64,000 nucleotides of DNA from Cystobacter fuscus DSM 2262 (GTDB taxonomy: Bacteria > Myxococcota > Myxococcia > Myxococcales > Myxococcaceae): positions 597,938-661,937 of the forward strand of contig NZ_ANAH02000064.1 of assembly GCF_000335475.2 (NCBI RefSeq), written 5' to 3'. The position numbers and the translations under genes are program-made. Positions 1 to 9,055 of this stretch are shown here, piece by piece; position 1 is the first letter of the stretch; every line of letters begins with the position of its first letter. A model generated the notes under the pieces. That model did not search any database. It was not told the origin of the DNA and saw only the letters and a list, made by a program, of their open reading frames with translations.

Positions 1-680
1 AGCGAGGCCCACGCGTTGACGCGCAGCGCCAGCACCATGTCCGGATCCACCGTCTTGGGCGTGGACTGCACCTGGTGCAGGCTGCGCCACCACTGCACGC
101 TCTTCCAGACGATGGGCATGTTGATGCCGGAGATGATGCCCACCACCGAGCTCCACACCGCGCGCTTCTCCGGATCCTCCACGAAGCGGCGCAGCGCCGT
201 GTAGCCCACGTACGTCACCAGCATGATGGCCATGGCCGTCAGCCGCGGATCCCAGTCCCAGTACACGCCCCAGGTGGGCTTGCCCCAGATGGAGCCGAGC
301 ACCAGGCCGTAGGTGCCGAAGAGCAGCCCGATCTCGGCCGCCGACTCCGCCAGCGCGTCCGTCTTCCAGCTCGCCTTGAACAGGTAGGCGATGCAGCAGC
401 CGAAGTTGATGACCAGCGCCAGCATGGACATCCACATGGCCGGCACATGCACGTAGATGATGCGGTAGACGTGGCCCATCTCCCGCTCGGGCGGCGTCCA
501 GACGAGCCCCATCCACGACCCCAGTGCCAGCAGCACCACCGCCGCCCCCGTCATGGCATAGAGCGCCGGCCGGGCGTTGAAGCGCGAGCCCACCGGCGCC
601 CACTTCACGCCCAGGTAGATTCCCAGCGCGACGGACCCCAACGCCGCCGTCGTCGATACGAGCTGCAGCACCGTGTTCAT
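1..680 (-). CDS. ccmC: Haem exporter protein CcmC (partial, C-terminus off the left edge)
   Basis: Membrane subunit of system I cytochrome c maturation, which presents haem to CcmE on the outer face of the inner membrane. Reading from ATG at 680, 226 residues are visible. They include the tryptophan-rich signature WGKPTWGVYWDWDPRLT (132-148) and the two expected haem-ligand histidines in HVPAMW (H78) and LHQ (H202), with hydrophobic segments between. This is the pattern of the CcmC/CcsA haem-handling family, and the ccmB-ccmA context makes CcmC rather than CcmF. The start lies 7 bp after the ccmB stop, so it is the third gene of the ccmABC operon. The frame is still open at base 1, so only the last few residues are missing. 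Confidence 0.93.
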   Translation of the reverse strand, partial: MNTVLQLVSTTAALGSVALGIYLGVKWAPVGSRFNARPALYAMTGAAVVLLALGSWMGLVWTPPEREMGHVYRIIYVHVPAMWMSMLALVINFGCCIAYLFKASWKTDALAESAAEIGLLFGTYGLVLGSIWGKPTWGVYWDWDPRLTAMAIMLVTYVGYTALRRFVEDPEKRAVWSSVVGIISGINMPIVWKSVQWWRSLHQVQSTPKTVDPDMVLALRVNAWAS

Positions 681-687
681 GGCGATT

Positions 688-1383
688 TCAATCCTCGATG
701 ACCCGGGGGAAGAGCGCGAAGCCTAGCCCCCAATAAATCAGGTTGAACCCGGAAAGCAGCCCGAACCATGAGCCGAGCTGTTCCATGGGATCACCCTGGA
801 GCACCAGCGACGTCGCCTTGGCGGCGGCGAGCAGTGCCGGAATGATGAGCGGGAACAGCAACAGCGGAAGCAGCACATCTCTTGCCCGCGCGTTGCTGGC
901 GATGGCCGAATACACCGTGCCCGGCGCGCTGATGGCCATGCAGCCGAGTAGCAGGGTGAGCGCGAAGGGGAGGGGGCCCATGGTCACCTGCACGCCATAG
1001 AGCGCCACCATGACGGGGATGAGCAGCGCGCCCAGCCCCACGAGCAGCAGCGTGTTGCCCACCGCCTTGGACAGGAAGATGGCGCGCGCGTCCGCCGGGG
1101 CCAGCCGCAGCCCGTCCAGGGTGAGGTTCTCCTGCTCCACCCGGAAGGACTCGCCCAGGGCGAGCACGCTGGCGAAGAGCAGCGCGAGCCACAGGTAGCC
1201 CCCGGCGTTGCGCGCCAGGAGCTTCGTGTCTGGCCCCACCGCGAACGAGAAGAGCAGCAGCGTGGCGAGCGCGAAGAAGACGAGCGCGTTGAGGCGCGCG
1301 CGCGTGCGCCACTCGATGAGCAGATCCTTGGCCAGCAGGACTCCCACCGACCTCGGCAGGGAGATGGAGCGCCCGGGCCTCAT
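688..1383 (-). CDS. ccmB: Haem exporter permease CcmB
   Basis: Permease of the CcmAB(C) ABC complex, about 231 residues with six or so hydrophobic segments, close to the family length of about 220. The N-terminal cytoplasmic stretch (LLAKDLLIEWR) and the ELTLDGLRL-like segment ENLTLDGLRLAP are typical of CcmB. I chose ATG at 1383 because it overlaps the ccmA stop as ATGA (1380-1383), a classical coupling arrangement. An upstream in-frame start at 1428 would overlap ccmA by 49 bases. ccmC follows after 7 bp. Confidence 0.92.
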   Translation of the reverse strand: MRPGRSISLPRSVGVLLAKDLLIEWRTRARLNALVFFALATLLLFSFAVGPDTKLLARNAGGYLWLALLFASVLALGESFRVEQENLTLDGLRLAPADARAIFLSKAVGNTLLLVGLGALLIPVMVALYGVQVTMGPLPFALTLLLGCMAISAPGTVYSAIASNARARDVLLPLLLFPLIIPALLAAAKATSLVLQGDPMEQLGSWFGLLSGFNLIYWGLGFALFPRVIED

Positions 1384-2042
1384 GCCGCCACCGCCCGTCC
1401 ATCCGACAGGTGGAGCCGTTCCTCGCACAGGCTCAGCCCCTGCTCGATGAGGTGCGTGGCCAGCACCACGGTGACTCCGGAGTCCTTCAGCTCGCCGATG
1501 ATCTTCTCCATGGCCTGGATGCCCGCGGGATCCAGCTCTCCGAAGGGCTCGTCCAGGAGCGCCACCGCGGGCGATTTGAGCAGCAACCGGGCGATGGCCA
1601 GGCGCTTGCGCATGCCGGCGGAGAACTGGCGCACGGGGCTCTGCGTGCGCCTGGTCAGGCCCACCTTCACGAGCAGCGTGTCCGCCACGTCCGTGGGGGA
1701 CTCCATCCCGAGCAGCCGCGCGAGCACCACCAGGTTCTGCCGGCCGGTGAGGTCCTCATAGAGGAAGCTCGCGTGGGACAGCAGGGCGACTTCGCGGCGC
1801 ACGCTGTCGCGCTGGGCCACGCAGTCCAGGCCCCGCACCTCCACCCGGCCATGGGTGGGGGAGAGCGCCGTGGCCACCAGCCGCAGGAGCGTCGTCTTTC
1901 CGGAACCGTTGTGCCCGGTGAGCAGCAACGAGCGGCCCTGGGGCAGGGCATAGCTCAGGCGCGCGAGCGCCCAATGGCGGCCATACCGCTTGCTGACATC
2001 GTGGAGGGCGAGCGCGGGGGGCGCGGCGGGGGAGGCGTCCAT
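1380..2042 (-). CDS. ccmA: Haem exporter ATP-binding protein CcmA
   Basis: ATPase of the cytochrome c maturation ABC complex, 220 residues. It has Walker A GHNGSGKT (43-50), ABC signature FSAGM (140-144), Walker B VALLDEP (160-166) and H-loop His197, in the usual order for a single-domain ABC ATPase. The start is ATG at 2042, giving a protein that begins just before the ABC fold. The longer frame upstream to 2174 adds 44 residues that do not look coding. It is first in the ccmA-ccmB-ccmC operon. Haem-loaded CcmE and c-type cytochrome assembly are the expected outputs; no ccmEFGH genes lie inside the window. Confidence 0.92.
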   Translation of the reverse strand: MDASPAAPPALALHDVSKRYGRHWALARLSYALPQGRSLLLTGHNGSGKTTLLRLVATALSPTHGRVEVRGLDCVAQRDSVRREVALLSHASFLYEDLTGRQNLVVLARLLGMESPTDVADTLLVKVGLTRRTQSPVRQFSAGMRKRLAIARLLLKSPAVALLDEPFGELDPAGIQAMEKIIGELKDSGVTVVLATHLIEQGLSLCEERLHLSDGRAVAA

Positions 2043-2510
2043 CGGCGGGAGCGTTCGTAACTGGAAACTTCTTCGCACTCCAGCGAAAGCACCTCCGGCT
2101 GCCTGGATAGGAGACGGGATGCACGGCCACGGGACGGCGCCCTCCAGGGACAGGAGATCGCCCTGGGAGGGCACTTTCCCCCTCCCGTGCTCCTCCTTGC
2201 CCTCTCCCTACATCCGCCTACGAAGTGGAAGTTTTTTCAGTTTCCGCGACAGGATCCTTCATCCCGAGTGGTCCTGGAAGCAGGCAGGCAGCCCTGCACG
2301 CAGCCCCTTGTCTTCGGCGGAACGCATGCTCTTTCCGGCCGAAGACACCTTGGTTGCGCAGATCTCTCCGCGTGAACGTCATGGCGTGGGAACGGACTTA
2401 CCCTTTGGTGGGACTCCCTTTCCCGGGACGGGTGGCTCCCGGGGATGGCACACCGTGTGCAAACCACTCGGGGCGAGAAGCATGCGGCGTCATCTGGAGA
2501 GGAATCAGCG
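2043..2510. other. Divergent intergenic region between ccmA and the polysaccharide cluster
   Basis: This 468-bp region separates divergently transcribed ccmA and the deacetylase gene. Short open frames here show no recognisable protein. The only signal I can support is a sigma-54-like promoter at 2446-2461. The ccmA promoter must also lie here but I could not place it. Confidence 0.6.
2446..2461 (+). promoter_or_regulatory. Candidate sigma-54 (-24/-12) promoter
   Basis: TGGCAC-N5-GTGCA matches the sigma-54 consensus (TGGCAC-N5-TTGCA) at all but one of the key bases, with exactly 10 bases between the invariant GG and GC. It ends 49 bp before the deacetylase ATG at 2511, leaving room for a start site near 2473. 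In M. xanthus, developmental and spore-coat genes are commonly driven by NtrC-like activators, so the placement makes sense. This is a sequence match only. Confidence 0.5.
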
Positions 2511-3707
2511 ATGGACATGCGAGGGGTTGTTCGGAGGGCGGTGAAGTCCGCGGCGGCCGGGGTGCTGCACCACAGTGGACTGCGCAAGGCGCTGGCGGCG
2601 TACCGGCGGCACCAGTCGGGTGGGCGACGGATCCTCATCGTCAGCTACCACCGGGTGGTGGAGGACTTCTTTGGTGAGCTGCAGCGCTCCATTCCGGGGT
2701 TGCTCATCTCCCAGGAGACGTTCCGGCGCCACCTGGAGGGCCTGTCGGCGGCGGGCTACAAGTTCGCGACCATGGGCGAGGCGCTGGACGTGATGTCCGG
2801 GGCCCGCACCGCGCACGAGGATCTGTGCGTCGTCACCTTCGACGATGGCTACCGGGACGTGTACCGCTACGCCTATCCCGTGCTGAAGGAGATGGGCGTG
2901 CCGGCCATCACCTACCTGCCGGCGGATCTCATCGGCACCAATCACCGCTTCAACCATGATCGGCTCTTCCACCTGGTGCACAGCGTCCAGGCCAGGGGCT
3001 ACCAGCCGCTGTTCGACGTGCTGCCCGAGCCGGCCGCGGGGCTGATGGTGGAGGTGATGTCCGGGCGCAAGCGCCTGTCCGCGGCGCTCGATGACTTCAT
3101 CGGCGTGCACTCCACGGCCACGCTCATGGACACCATCCGCGCGCTGGAGGAGCGGCTCGGTCCAGACGCGCCGCTGATGCCCGAGCAGGGTGATCTGATG
3201 GACTGGGACGAGGTGCGCACCATGTCGCGCGACGGCTTCGAGTTCGGCGCGCACACGCTCGGCCACGTGGTGCTCACGCACGAGCCGCTCGACGTGGTGG
3301 AGCGCGAGGTGCGCGAGTCCAAGGCCGTCATCGAGCGGGAGCTCGGCAAGCCCGTGCGCGACTTCGCCTACTGCAACGGCTGGTACTCGGACGACGTCAT
3401 CGACGTGCTGATGCGCAACGGCTTCCGCTCGGCCGTCACCACCGAGGACATGAACAACCGCATCGGCGGCAACCCCTTCACCCTCAAGCGCAAGGTGCTG
3501 TGGGAGAACTTCAGCGTGGGTGTGACGGGCGGCTACTCGTCGAGCCTCACGGTGTGCCAGTTGGATGACTGCTTCGGCACGCTCGGCATGCGCGAGCCGG
3601 TGCTGGGCCGGCGCCCGCAGCGCCTCAAGAAGGAGGGGCAGGAGGTCCTTGCCTCCGGGGCCAACACGCCCAATCCCATCATCATGACGGAAGGAGCCGC
3701 GTGGTGA
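2511..3707 (+). CDS. Polysaccharide deacetylase (NodB/CE4 family), ExoL-like
   Basis: Likely removes acetyl groups from a cell-surface polysaccharide. The 398-residue protein carries the CE4 signatures in order: SYHRV (45-49), TFDDG (109-113, catalytic and metal-binding Asp), HTLGH (248-252, metal-binding HxxxH) and FAYCNG (285-290). A NodB domain surrounds a long insert between motifs 1 and 2. I chose ATG at 2511 because GGAGAGGA sits 7 bp upstream; a start at 2445 lacks this. It leads a five-gene block of flippase, acetyltransferase and two glycosyltransferases. The order matches my recollection of M. xanthus exoL-exoP (spore coat polysaccharide). The next gene overlaps its end. Confidence 0.88.
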   Translation: MDMRGVVRRAVKSAAAGVLHHSGLRKALAAYRRHQSGGRRILIVSYHRVVEDFFGELQRSIPGLLISQETFRRHLEGLSAAGYKFATMGEALDVMSGARTAHEDLCVVTFDDGYRDVYRYAYPVLKEMGVPAITYLPADLIGTNHRFNHDRLFHLVHSVQARGYQPLFDVLPEPAAGLMVEVMSGRKRLSAALDDFIGVHSTATLMDTIRALEERLGPDAPLMPEQGDLMDWDEVRTMSRDGFEFGAHTLGHVVLTHEPLDVVEREVRESKAVIERELGKPVRDFAYCNGWYSDDVIDVLMRNGFRSAVTTEDMNNRIGGNPFTLKRKVLWENFSVGVTGGYSSSLTVCQLDDCFGTLGMREPVLGRRPQRLKKEGQEVLASGANTPNPIIMTEGAAW

Positions 3708-5218
3708 GTGAGAAGTCGGGGTCCGCCGCGCCCGCCGCTTCCTTCATGGGAAAGGCGGGCCCCTTGGTGTTGGCCCGGTTGTTCACCGCCGGGCTGACGC
3801 TGTCCATTCCCCTCGTGCTGGCGCGGGTGCTGAGCCTCGAGGAGTATGGCACCTACTACCAGCTGTTCCTCATCGCCACGACGCTCTACTACGTGCTGCC
3901 CTTCGGGGTGGTACAGAGCCTCTACTACTTCCTGCCGCGCGCGGAGGAGAAGCGGCCGTGGCTCGGGCAGACGCTGCTCTTCATGTCCGGTGCGGGGGCG
4001 GTGGCCGCGGCGCTGGTGTGGGGATTGCTCGGCCTCGTCGCCAACCACTTCGGCAACCCGGCGCTGCTCGAGCACCGGGGGACCCTGGCGCTCTATACCG
4101 CCTTCCTGCTCGGCTCCTTCCCGCTGGAGATTTCCCTCACCAGCCAGGGCAGGACGAAGCAGTCGGCGATCGTCTATCTGGTGTCGGACGCCGTGCGCGC
4201 GGCCGCCATGGTGGTGCCGTGCCTGTTGGGCGCCGGCCTGCATGGGATGATGCTGGCGGTGGTGGGCTTCACCTTCCTGCGCTACGTGGCCACGTGGGTG
4301 GTGGCGCCGAGGGGCACCACCGGACCGCTGGCGCGCGCGGAGCTGTGGCGTCAGCAGCTCGTCTACGCGGCTCCCTTCGGGGCGGCCATGGCGCTGGCGA
4401 TTCCGCAGCAGAACGCCCACCTCTATATGGTGGCGGGTGTGGTGAGCCCGGCCCTGTACGCGCTCTACCGTGTGGGCTGCTTCCAGTTGCCCGTGGTGGA
4501 CTTGCTGTACACGCCCACGAGCGAGGTGCTCATGGTGCGCCTGGGCGAGCTGGAGAAGCAGGGCCGTCTGGAGGAGGGCGTGGGGGCGTTCCGCGAGGCC
4601 GCGGGCAAGCTGGCCTTCCTCTTCCTGCCCTTCGCCGCGTTCCTCTTCGCCGCCGCGCCCGAGTTCATCGGGGCATTGTTCGGCGCCAAGTTCCTGCCCG
4701 CCGTGCCCATCTTCCGCGTGAGCGTGGTGGGCGTGGTGCTCGCCATCCTGCCCATGGACGGGGTGCTGCGAGCCCGGGGACACACGCGGGCCATCTTCCT
4801 GTCCTACCTCATCAAGGCGGTGGTGACGGTGCCGCTCGTCTGGGTGGGGGTGCGCCAGTTCGGAATGATGGGGGGCGTGGTGTCGTGGGCCCTGGCGGAG
4901 CTGGTGGGCAAGTGCTCGCTGCTCGTCCGGGTGCCGGCGGCCCTGTCCACGCCGTCGCTGCGCCTGCGCATCCGGGACATCATCCCCTGGCGCGAGCTGG
5001 GCAAGGCGTCGCTCGCCGCGTTCGCCGCCGCCGCGGCCGTCTTCGTGCTGCGCCTGGGGACCGAGCATGCCTGGGGGGGACTGCCCGAGGGCTTCGTCTG
5101 GAGGACGCTGCCGCTGGCCGTGGCCGGGCTGCTGTTCGTGCTGGGCTACGTGGGTGTCCTGTACGCCACGGGCGTGCGGCCCCTCGGGCTGCTCGCGCGT
5201 GCCCGCCGCGGCGGGTGA
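3701..5218 (+). CDS. Polysaccharide flippase (Wzx/MOP superfamily), ExoM/WzxS-like
   Basis: Predicted to flip lipid-linked polysaccharide repeat units across the inner membrane. The 505-residue protein is almost entirely hydrophobic helices (about 12-14 segments), with the oligosaccharide flippase N-terminal half and a polysaccharide-biosynthesis C-terminal half. It starts at GTG 3701 or GTG 3704, overlapping the deacetylase stop (3705-3707), with GGAAGGAG at 3689-3696 serving either. The overlap implies translational coupling. A long C-terminal hydrophobic tail ends in basic residues. Family assignment is firm; which polymer it carries is inferred from the neighbours. Confidence 0.87.
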   Translation: MVSEKSGSAAPAASFMGKAGPLVLARLFTAGLTLSIPLVLARVLSLEEYGTYYQLFLIATTLYYVLPFGVVQSLYYFLPRAEEKRPWLGQTLLFMSGAGAVAAALVWGLLGLVANHFGNPALLEHRGTLALYTAFLLGSFPLEISLTSQGRTKQSAIVYLVSDAVRAAAMVVPCLLGAGLHGMMLAVVGFTFLRYVATWVVAPRGTTGPLARAELWRQQLVYAAPFGAAMALAIPQQNAHLYMVAGVVSPALYALYRVGCFQLPVVDLLYTPTSEVLMVRLGELEKQGRLEEGVGAFREAAGKLAFLFLPFAAFLFAAAPEFIGALFGAKFLPAVPIFRVSVVGVVLAILPMDGVLRARGHTRAIFLSYLIKAVVTVPLVWVGVRQFGMMGGVVSWALAELVGKCSLLVRVPAALSTPSLRLRIRDIIPWRELGKASLAAFAAAAAVFVLRLGTEHAWGGLPEGFVWRTLPLAVAGLLFVLGYVGVLYATGVRPLGLLARARRGG

Positions 5219-5330
5219 TCGCGCCGAGCTTCGACTACCCGACACCGGGAGGTTCAGGGGGACTCCCGGCCCTCGGGGGGCGTATCTAGCTTGGGGCTCT
5301 ATTCAACAGGTTCAACAGGGGAGAGGCGTG

Positions 5331-5861
5331 ATGGGGATCGACGCGATGTCGCTGTACCGGCTCGGACACAAGCTGCACCGGCGGGGCGTGCCTGTTCTTC
5401 CCGCGGTGCTGCGCAAGGCCATCCACTTCCTGCATGGCTCGTATCTCCCGCCCGAGGCGGAGATCGGCGAGGGGACGCAGCTCGGCTACGGTGGCATGGG
5501 CATCGTCATCCACAAGGACGCGAAGATCGGGCGCCACTGCCTCATCTCGCACCAGGTGACGGTGGGCGGCCGCTCGGGGCTCAAGGATCTGCCGGTGATC
5601 GGCGACTACGTGCGCATTGGCGCGGGCGCCAAGATTCTCGGCAACGTGCGCATCGGTGACTTCGCCATCATCGGCGCGAACGCCGTGGTGGTGAAGGACG
5701 TGGCGCCCGGCTCGGTGGTGGGTGGCATCCCGGCCCGGGAGATCCGCAAGGATCCGGATCCGCTCGCCACCTACGAGCGGGAGATGGGCCTGCGGCCTCC
5801 GATGGCCCAGCGCAACGAGGTGGTGCAGTCCATTCCTCCCGCCTCGTCCGCCGCGCGCTAG
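5331..5861 (+). CDS. Serine O-acetyltransferase-like hexapeptide acetyltransferase, ExoN-like
   Basis: A 176-residue left-handed beta-helix acetyltransferase. Hexapeptide repeats run from about residue 40 to 145 (IGEGTQLGYGG, IHKDAKIG, VRIGAGAKILG, IGANAVVV), resembling the CysE/WcaB group but without the long N-terminal alpha domain of true CysE. In this setting it probably O-acetylates a sugar of the polysaccharide rather than serine. ATG 5331 follows GGGGAGAGG at about 5318-5326. A 112-bp gap separates it from the flippase, so it may have its own promoter or simply a leader; the glycosyltransferase begins 20 bp downstream. Confidence 0.85.
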   Translation: MGIDAMSLYRLGHKLHRRGVPVLPAVLRKAIHFLHGSYLPPEAEIGEGTQLGYGGMGIVIHKDAKIGRHCLISHQVTVGGRSGLKDLPVIGDYVRIGAGAKILGNVRIGDFAIIGANAVVVKDVAPGSVVGGIPAREIRKDPDPLATYEREMGLRPPMAQRNEVVQSIPPASSAAR

Positions 5862-5881
5862 CGCCCGAGGAGAGAGTCCAC

Positions 5882-6940
5882 ATGCGAGTGCTCCTCGTTG
5901 GCGACTATCCGCCACCGCATGGTGGCGTGGCGGTCCACGTGCAGCAGCTGCACGACTCCCTGCGCGAGCGCGGAGTGGAGTCGGTGGTGTTGGACATTGG
6001 CAAGGGCGGCCGTCCGGCCCCGGGTGTCATCTCGGTGCGAACCCCGGCCCAGTACGCCCGGCGGCTCGCGGGGTTCATCCGCGAGGGGTGGACGGTGCAC
6101 GTCCACACCAGTGGGAACAATCCGAAGTCGTGGGTGCTCGCGGCCACCGGGGCCCTGCGCGCCCCTGGCTCCACGCGCGTCATCACCCTGCACTCGGGGC
6201 TGTTGCCGGACTACCTGGCCGCTTCCCCGTCACGGCGGGCGTTCGCGCGCCTGGTGCTCATGGGCTACTCCCACGTGGTGGCCGTGTCCGAGGCGGTGCG
6301 CGCGGCGCTCGTGCGCTGCGGGGTCCCCGCGGAGAAGATCCTCGTGTACCCGGCCTTCTGCGGCTCGCAGGTGCGTCCGGGTGAGCTGACGCCGGCGATC
6401 CAGGCGGCACGCGAGCGCCGTCAGGTGCTGCTGGCCATGGCGCACCACCCCTCGCCCGTCTATGGACGCGGGTTGATGTTCCGCGCGCTGCGCCAGCTCG
6501 CGGACGCGCGGCCCGGCGTGGGGCTCGCGGTGTTCGGACCGGGAACCCATTCCGAGGAGTTCCAGCGGGATGCCCGGGAGCACGGGGTGGAGTCGCTGCT
6601 GGAGAACCTGGGGGAGCTTGCGCACCCGGAGGCGCTCGCGTTGATGAAGCGCTGCGACGCCTTCATCCGGCCCACCACGCATGACGGGGATGCCATCTCC
6701 GTGCGCGAGGCGCTCGCGCTGGGGGTGCCGTGTGTGGCGAGCGACGTGTGCGCCCGGCCCGAGGGGGCCCATACCTTCCGCGCGGGCAGCGCGGAGGACC
6801 TGACCCGGCGGGTGCTGCATGCCCTGGAAGCCGGACCCGCTCGGGTGGTGTCGCCCGATGCCGGACCCATCTTGATGAAGCTTTACGGTGATTTGACTCA
6901 ATCGACGAGTGTCGGAGGCGAGCTACATGCGGCGCAGTGA
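5882..6940 (+). CDS. Glycosyltransferase family 4 (GT-B fold), ExoO-like
   Basis: A 352-residue GT-B glycosyltransferase. The N-terminal domain opens MRVLLVGDYPPPHGGVAVHV, the usual acceptor-side start of GT4 enzymes. The C-terminal half has the donor-binding pattern with a late GDAISVREALALGVP segment, equivalent to the EX7E region. The predicted product is a membrane-lipid-linked oligosaccharide intermediate for the neighbouring flippase. ATG 5882 is preceded by GAGGAGAGAG. The following gene starts inside its last codons, so the two are coupled. Confidence 0.86.
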   Translation: MRVLLVGDYPPPHGGVAVHVQQLHDSLRERGVESVVLDIGKGGRPAPGVISVRTPAQYARRLAGFIREGWTVHVHTSGNNPKSWVLAATGALRAPGSTRVITLHSGLLPDYLAASPSRRAFARLVLMGYSHVVAVSEAVRAALVRCGVPAEKILVYPAFCGSQVRPGELTPAIQAARERRQVLLAMAHHPSPVYGRGLMFRALRQLADARPGVGLAVFGPGTHSEEFQRDAREHGVESLLENLGELAHPEALALMKRCDAFIRPTTHDGDAISVREALALGVPCVASDVCARPEGAHTFRAGSAEDLTRRVLHALEAGPARVVSPDAGPILMKLYGDLTQSTSVGGELHAAQ

Positions 6941-8129
6941 GGAAATGGATCTGGCCCGCCGGGCCCTTCGTGGCAGGGATCTGGTGGTGTTCTCGAACGA
7001 CTGGGATGGGGACCCGCTGTCGAAGGTCCACATCATGCGCATCCTCTCACGCGACAACCGCGTGCTCTGGGTGAACAGCATTGGCAACCGGGCGCCCAAG
7101 GCCAACGCGCACGACGTCAAGCGCATCTGGAACAAGCTGGCCAAGTTCACCGAGGGCGTGCGCGAGGTGGAGCCCAACCTCTTCGTGCTCGCGCCGCTGG
7201 CGGTGCCCTTCTACGGCTCGGAGGCGGTGCGCGCGTTGAACCGCTCGCTCCTGCGCGCCCAGGTGCAGCGCGCCATGCGCCAGCTGCACTTCAAGCGGCC
7301 CATCTCCTGGTCCTTCCTGCCGGCCTCGGCGCCGGTGTCCGGACGGCTGGGCGAGGAGTTCGTCGTCTACCACTGCGTGGACGAGTTCTCCGCCTTCAGC
7401 GACACCAACGGGCGCCACATCGCGGAGATGGAGCAGCAACTGCTCAAGCGCGCCGACCTGGTCATCACCTCGGCCGAGCGCCTGCGCGAGAACAAGGCGC
7501 GCGTCAACCCGAGCACGGTGCTGGTGCGCCACGGCGTGGACTTCAACCACTTCGTCAAGGCCTGTGACGCGTCCACGCCCATTCCGGCGGACATCGCGAA
7601 CCTGCCCAAGCCCATCCTGGGCTTCTTCGGGCTGGTGGCCGACTGGGTGGACACCGAGGCGATCGCCGCGGCGGCCAAGGCGCACCCCGAGGGCTCCGTG
7701 GTCATCATCGGCAAGGTGGCGCCGGACGTGGATCCCTCGGCGCTCAAGGCCCTGCCCAACGTGCACTTCCTCGGCCGCAAGTCCTACTCGGAGCTGCCCG
7801 GCTACTGCCGCGCCTTCGACGTGGCGCTCATGCCCTTCCGGGTGAACGAGCTCACGCTCAACGCCAACCCGCTCAAGGTGCGCGAGTACCTGGCGGCCGG
7901 CCTGCCGGTGGTCTCCTCGGACATCCCCGAGGTGCGCAAGGTGGGGTTGTGCAAGCTGGCCACGGACGAGGCCGACTTCGTGCGGAAGATCGACGAGTGC
8001 CTCGCCGAGGGGGCGGGCCCGTCCCGTGAGCGCGCCGAGCGCATCCGCCACGAGAGCTGGGAGGCCAAGGTGGAGGAGATCCGCCAGTATGTGGGCGAGG
8101 CCATGGTGAAGGCCGGACGCGGGCTGTAG
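6927..8129 (+). CDS. Glycosyltransferase (GT-B, GT4-like), ExoP-like
   Basis: A second GT-B glycosyltransferase of 400 residues, with an N-terminal DLVVFSNDWDGDPLSKVH segment and a C-terminal NPLKVREYLAAGLPVV donor-site motif. I favour ATG 6927, which has GGAGG 8 bp upstream (6914-6918) and overlaps the previous gene by 14 bp. GTG 6909 and ATG 6945 are alternatives. It is the last gene of the polysaccharide block; a strong hairpin at 8161-8205 follows. Acceptor and donor sugars cannot be read from sequence. Confidence 0.86.
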   Translation: MRRSEEMDLARRALRGRDLVVFSNDWDGDPLSKVHIMRILSRDNRVLWVNSIGNRAPKANAHDVKRIWNKLAKFTEGVREVEPNLFVLAPLAVPFYGSEAVRALNRSLLRAQVQRAMRQLHFKRPISWSFLPASAPVSGRLGEEFVVYHCVDEFSAFSDTNGRHIAEMEQQLLKRADLVITSAERLRENKARVNPSTVLVRHGVDFNHFVKACDASTPIPADIANLPKPILGFFGLVADWVDTEAIAAAAKAHPEGSVVIIGKVAPDVDPSALKALPNVHFLGRKSYSELPGYCRAFDVALMPFRVNELTLNANPLKVREYLAAGLPVVSSDIPEVRKVGLCKLATDEADFVRKIDECLAEGAGPSRERAERIRHESWEAKVEEIRQYVGEAMVKAGRGL

Positions 8130-8160
8130 GCCCCCGGCCCCAGGGCACATCGATTCCCCG

Positions 8161-8205
8161 CCGCGCGCCGCCTCCCGAGACAAGGGGGGCGGTGGCGCGG
8201 TTTTT
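8161..8205 (+). terminator. Rho-independent terminator of the polysaccharide cluster
   Basis: An imperfect GC-rich stem (CCGCGC...CCGCC...TCCC pairing with GGGG...GGCGGTGGCGCGG) closes a short GAGACAA loop. It is followed directly by TTTTT at 8201-8205. It lies 31 bp after the last glycosyltransferase stop. Confidence 0.7.
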
Positions 8206-8281
8206 CCGTGCTCGGGAGTGATGGCGGGAGGGGGCGAGTCCGCCTAGTATGGCGCTTCGCGGCAAACGGCCGGAATCGTCC

Positions 8282-9055
8282 ATGGGCTACGTTCACATCA
8301 TCCGAGACTTCGCATCGCCCCAAGAGGGGATTTCCCGCACCGTGCGCATCTACACCCCGGACGCGTATGATCACGCGCCGGAGCGGCGCTTTCCGGTGCT
8401 CTACATGCACGACGGGCAGAACGTCTTCGCCCACCCCGAGTCCGCCATCTACGAGACGTGGTGCGCCAACGCCACCATGGATGCGCTCGTGGCCGAGGGG
8501 AGGGTGGAGCCGTGGATCATCGTCGCCGTGGACTCCACGCACAACCGGCTCGCCGAGTACTCGCCCTGGGACGAGCCGCGCAGCCACGTCCGGGCGCATG
8601 GCCACGCCTACGTGCGCTTCGTCACCCAGACGCTCATGCCCTACGTGGATTCCGTCTACCGCACCCGCCAGGGCCCCGAGTCGACGGCCGTCATGGGCTC
8701 GTCGCTCGGGGGCCTCATCTCGCTGTACATGGGCTGGAGGCACCCGGAGCTGTTCGGCCGCATCGGCGGCCTGTCGCCCTCGGTGATGTGGGGGTGGAGC
8801 CGCTTCTTCTCGGAGTGGACCTCGCACACCCGGCGTTGGTCGCGCATCTACCTGGACGCCGGCCTGCACGAGACGGTGGATCCCGTGGGCTACGTCATGC
8901 GCTACGGCGAGGCCACGCGCGACTTCTACCACCACCTCAAGGGCCTGGGGTACGGCGACCACGAGCTGGCGCTCGTGCTCGAGCCGGAGGGCCACCACGA
9001 CGAGAAAGCCTGGCAGCGCCGGCTTCCCCTCGCGATGAACTGGCTGTTGAGCTGA
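8282..9055 (+). CDS. Alpha/beta hydrolase, putative esterase (esterase D/Fes-like)
   Basis: A 257-residue serine hydrolase of the putative esterase family (S-formylglutathione hydrolase/enterochelin esterase type). It has an RxPVLYMHDGQN oxyanion segment, the nucleophile elbow GSSLGG and a late GHHDEKAW histidine. A second possible start, ATG 8249, adds 11 residues; I prefer 8282 because homologous folds begin close to the first beta strand. It stands alone, convergent with the ATP-grasp gene. The substrate is unknown. No signal peptide is visible, so it is probably cytoplasmic. Confidence 0.8.
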   Translation: MGYVHIIRDFASPQEGISRTVRIYTPDAYDHAPERRFPVLYMHDGQNVFAHPESAIYETWCANATMDALVAEGRVEPWIIVAVDSTHNRLAEYSPWDEPRSHVRAHGHAYVRFVTQTLMPYVDSVYRTRQGPESTAVMGSSLGGLISLYMGWRHPELFGRIGGLSPSVMWGWSRFFSEWTSHTRRWSRIYLDAGLHETVDPVGYVMRYGEATRDFYHHLKGLGYGDHELALVLEPEGHHDEKAWQRRLPLAMNWLLS

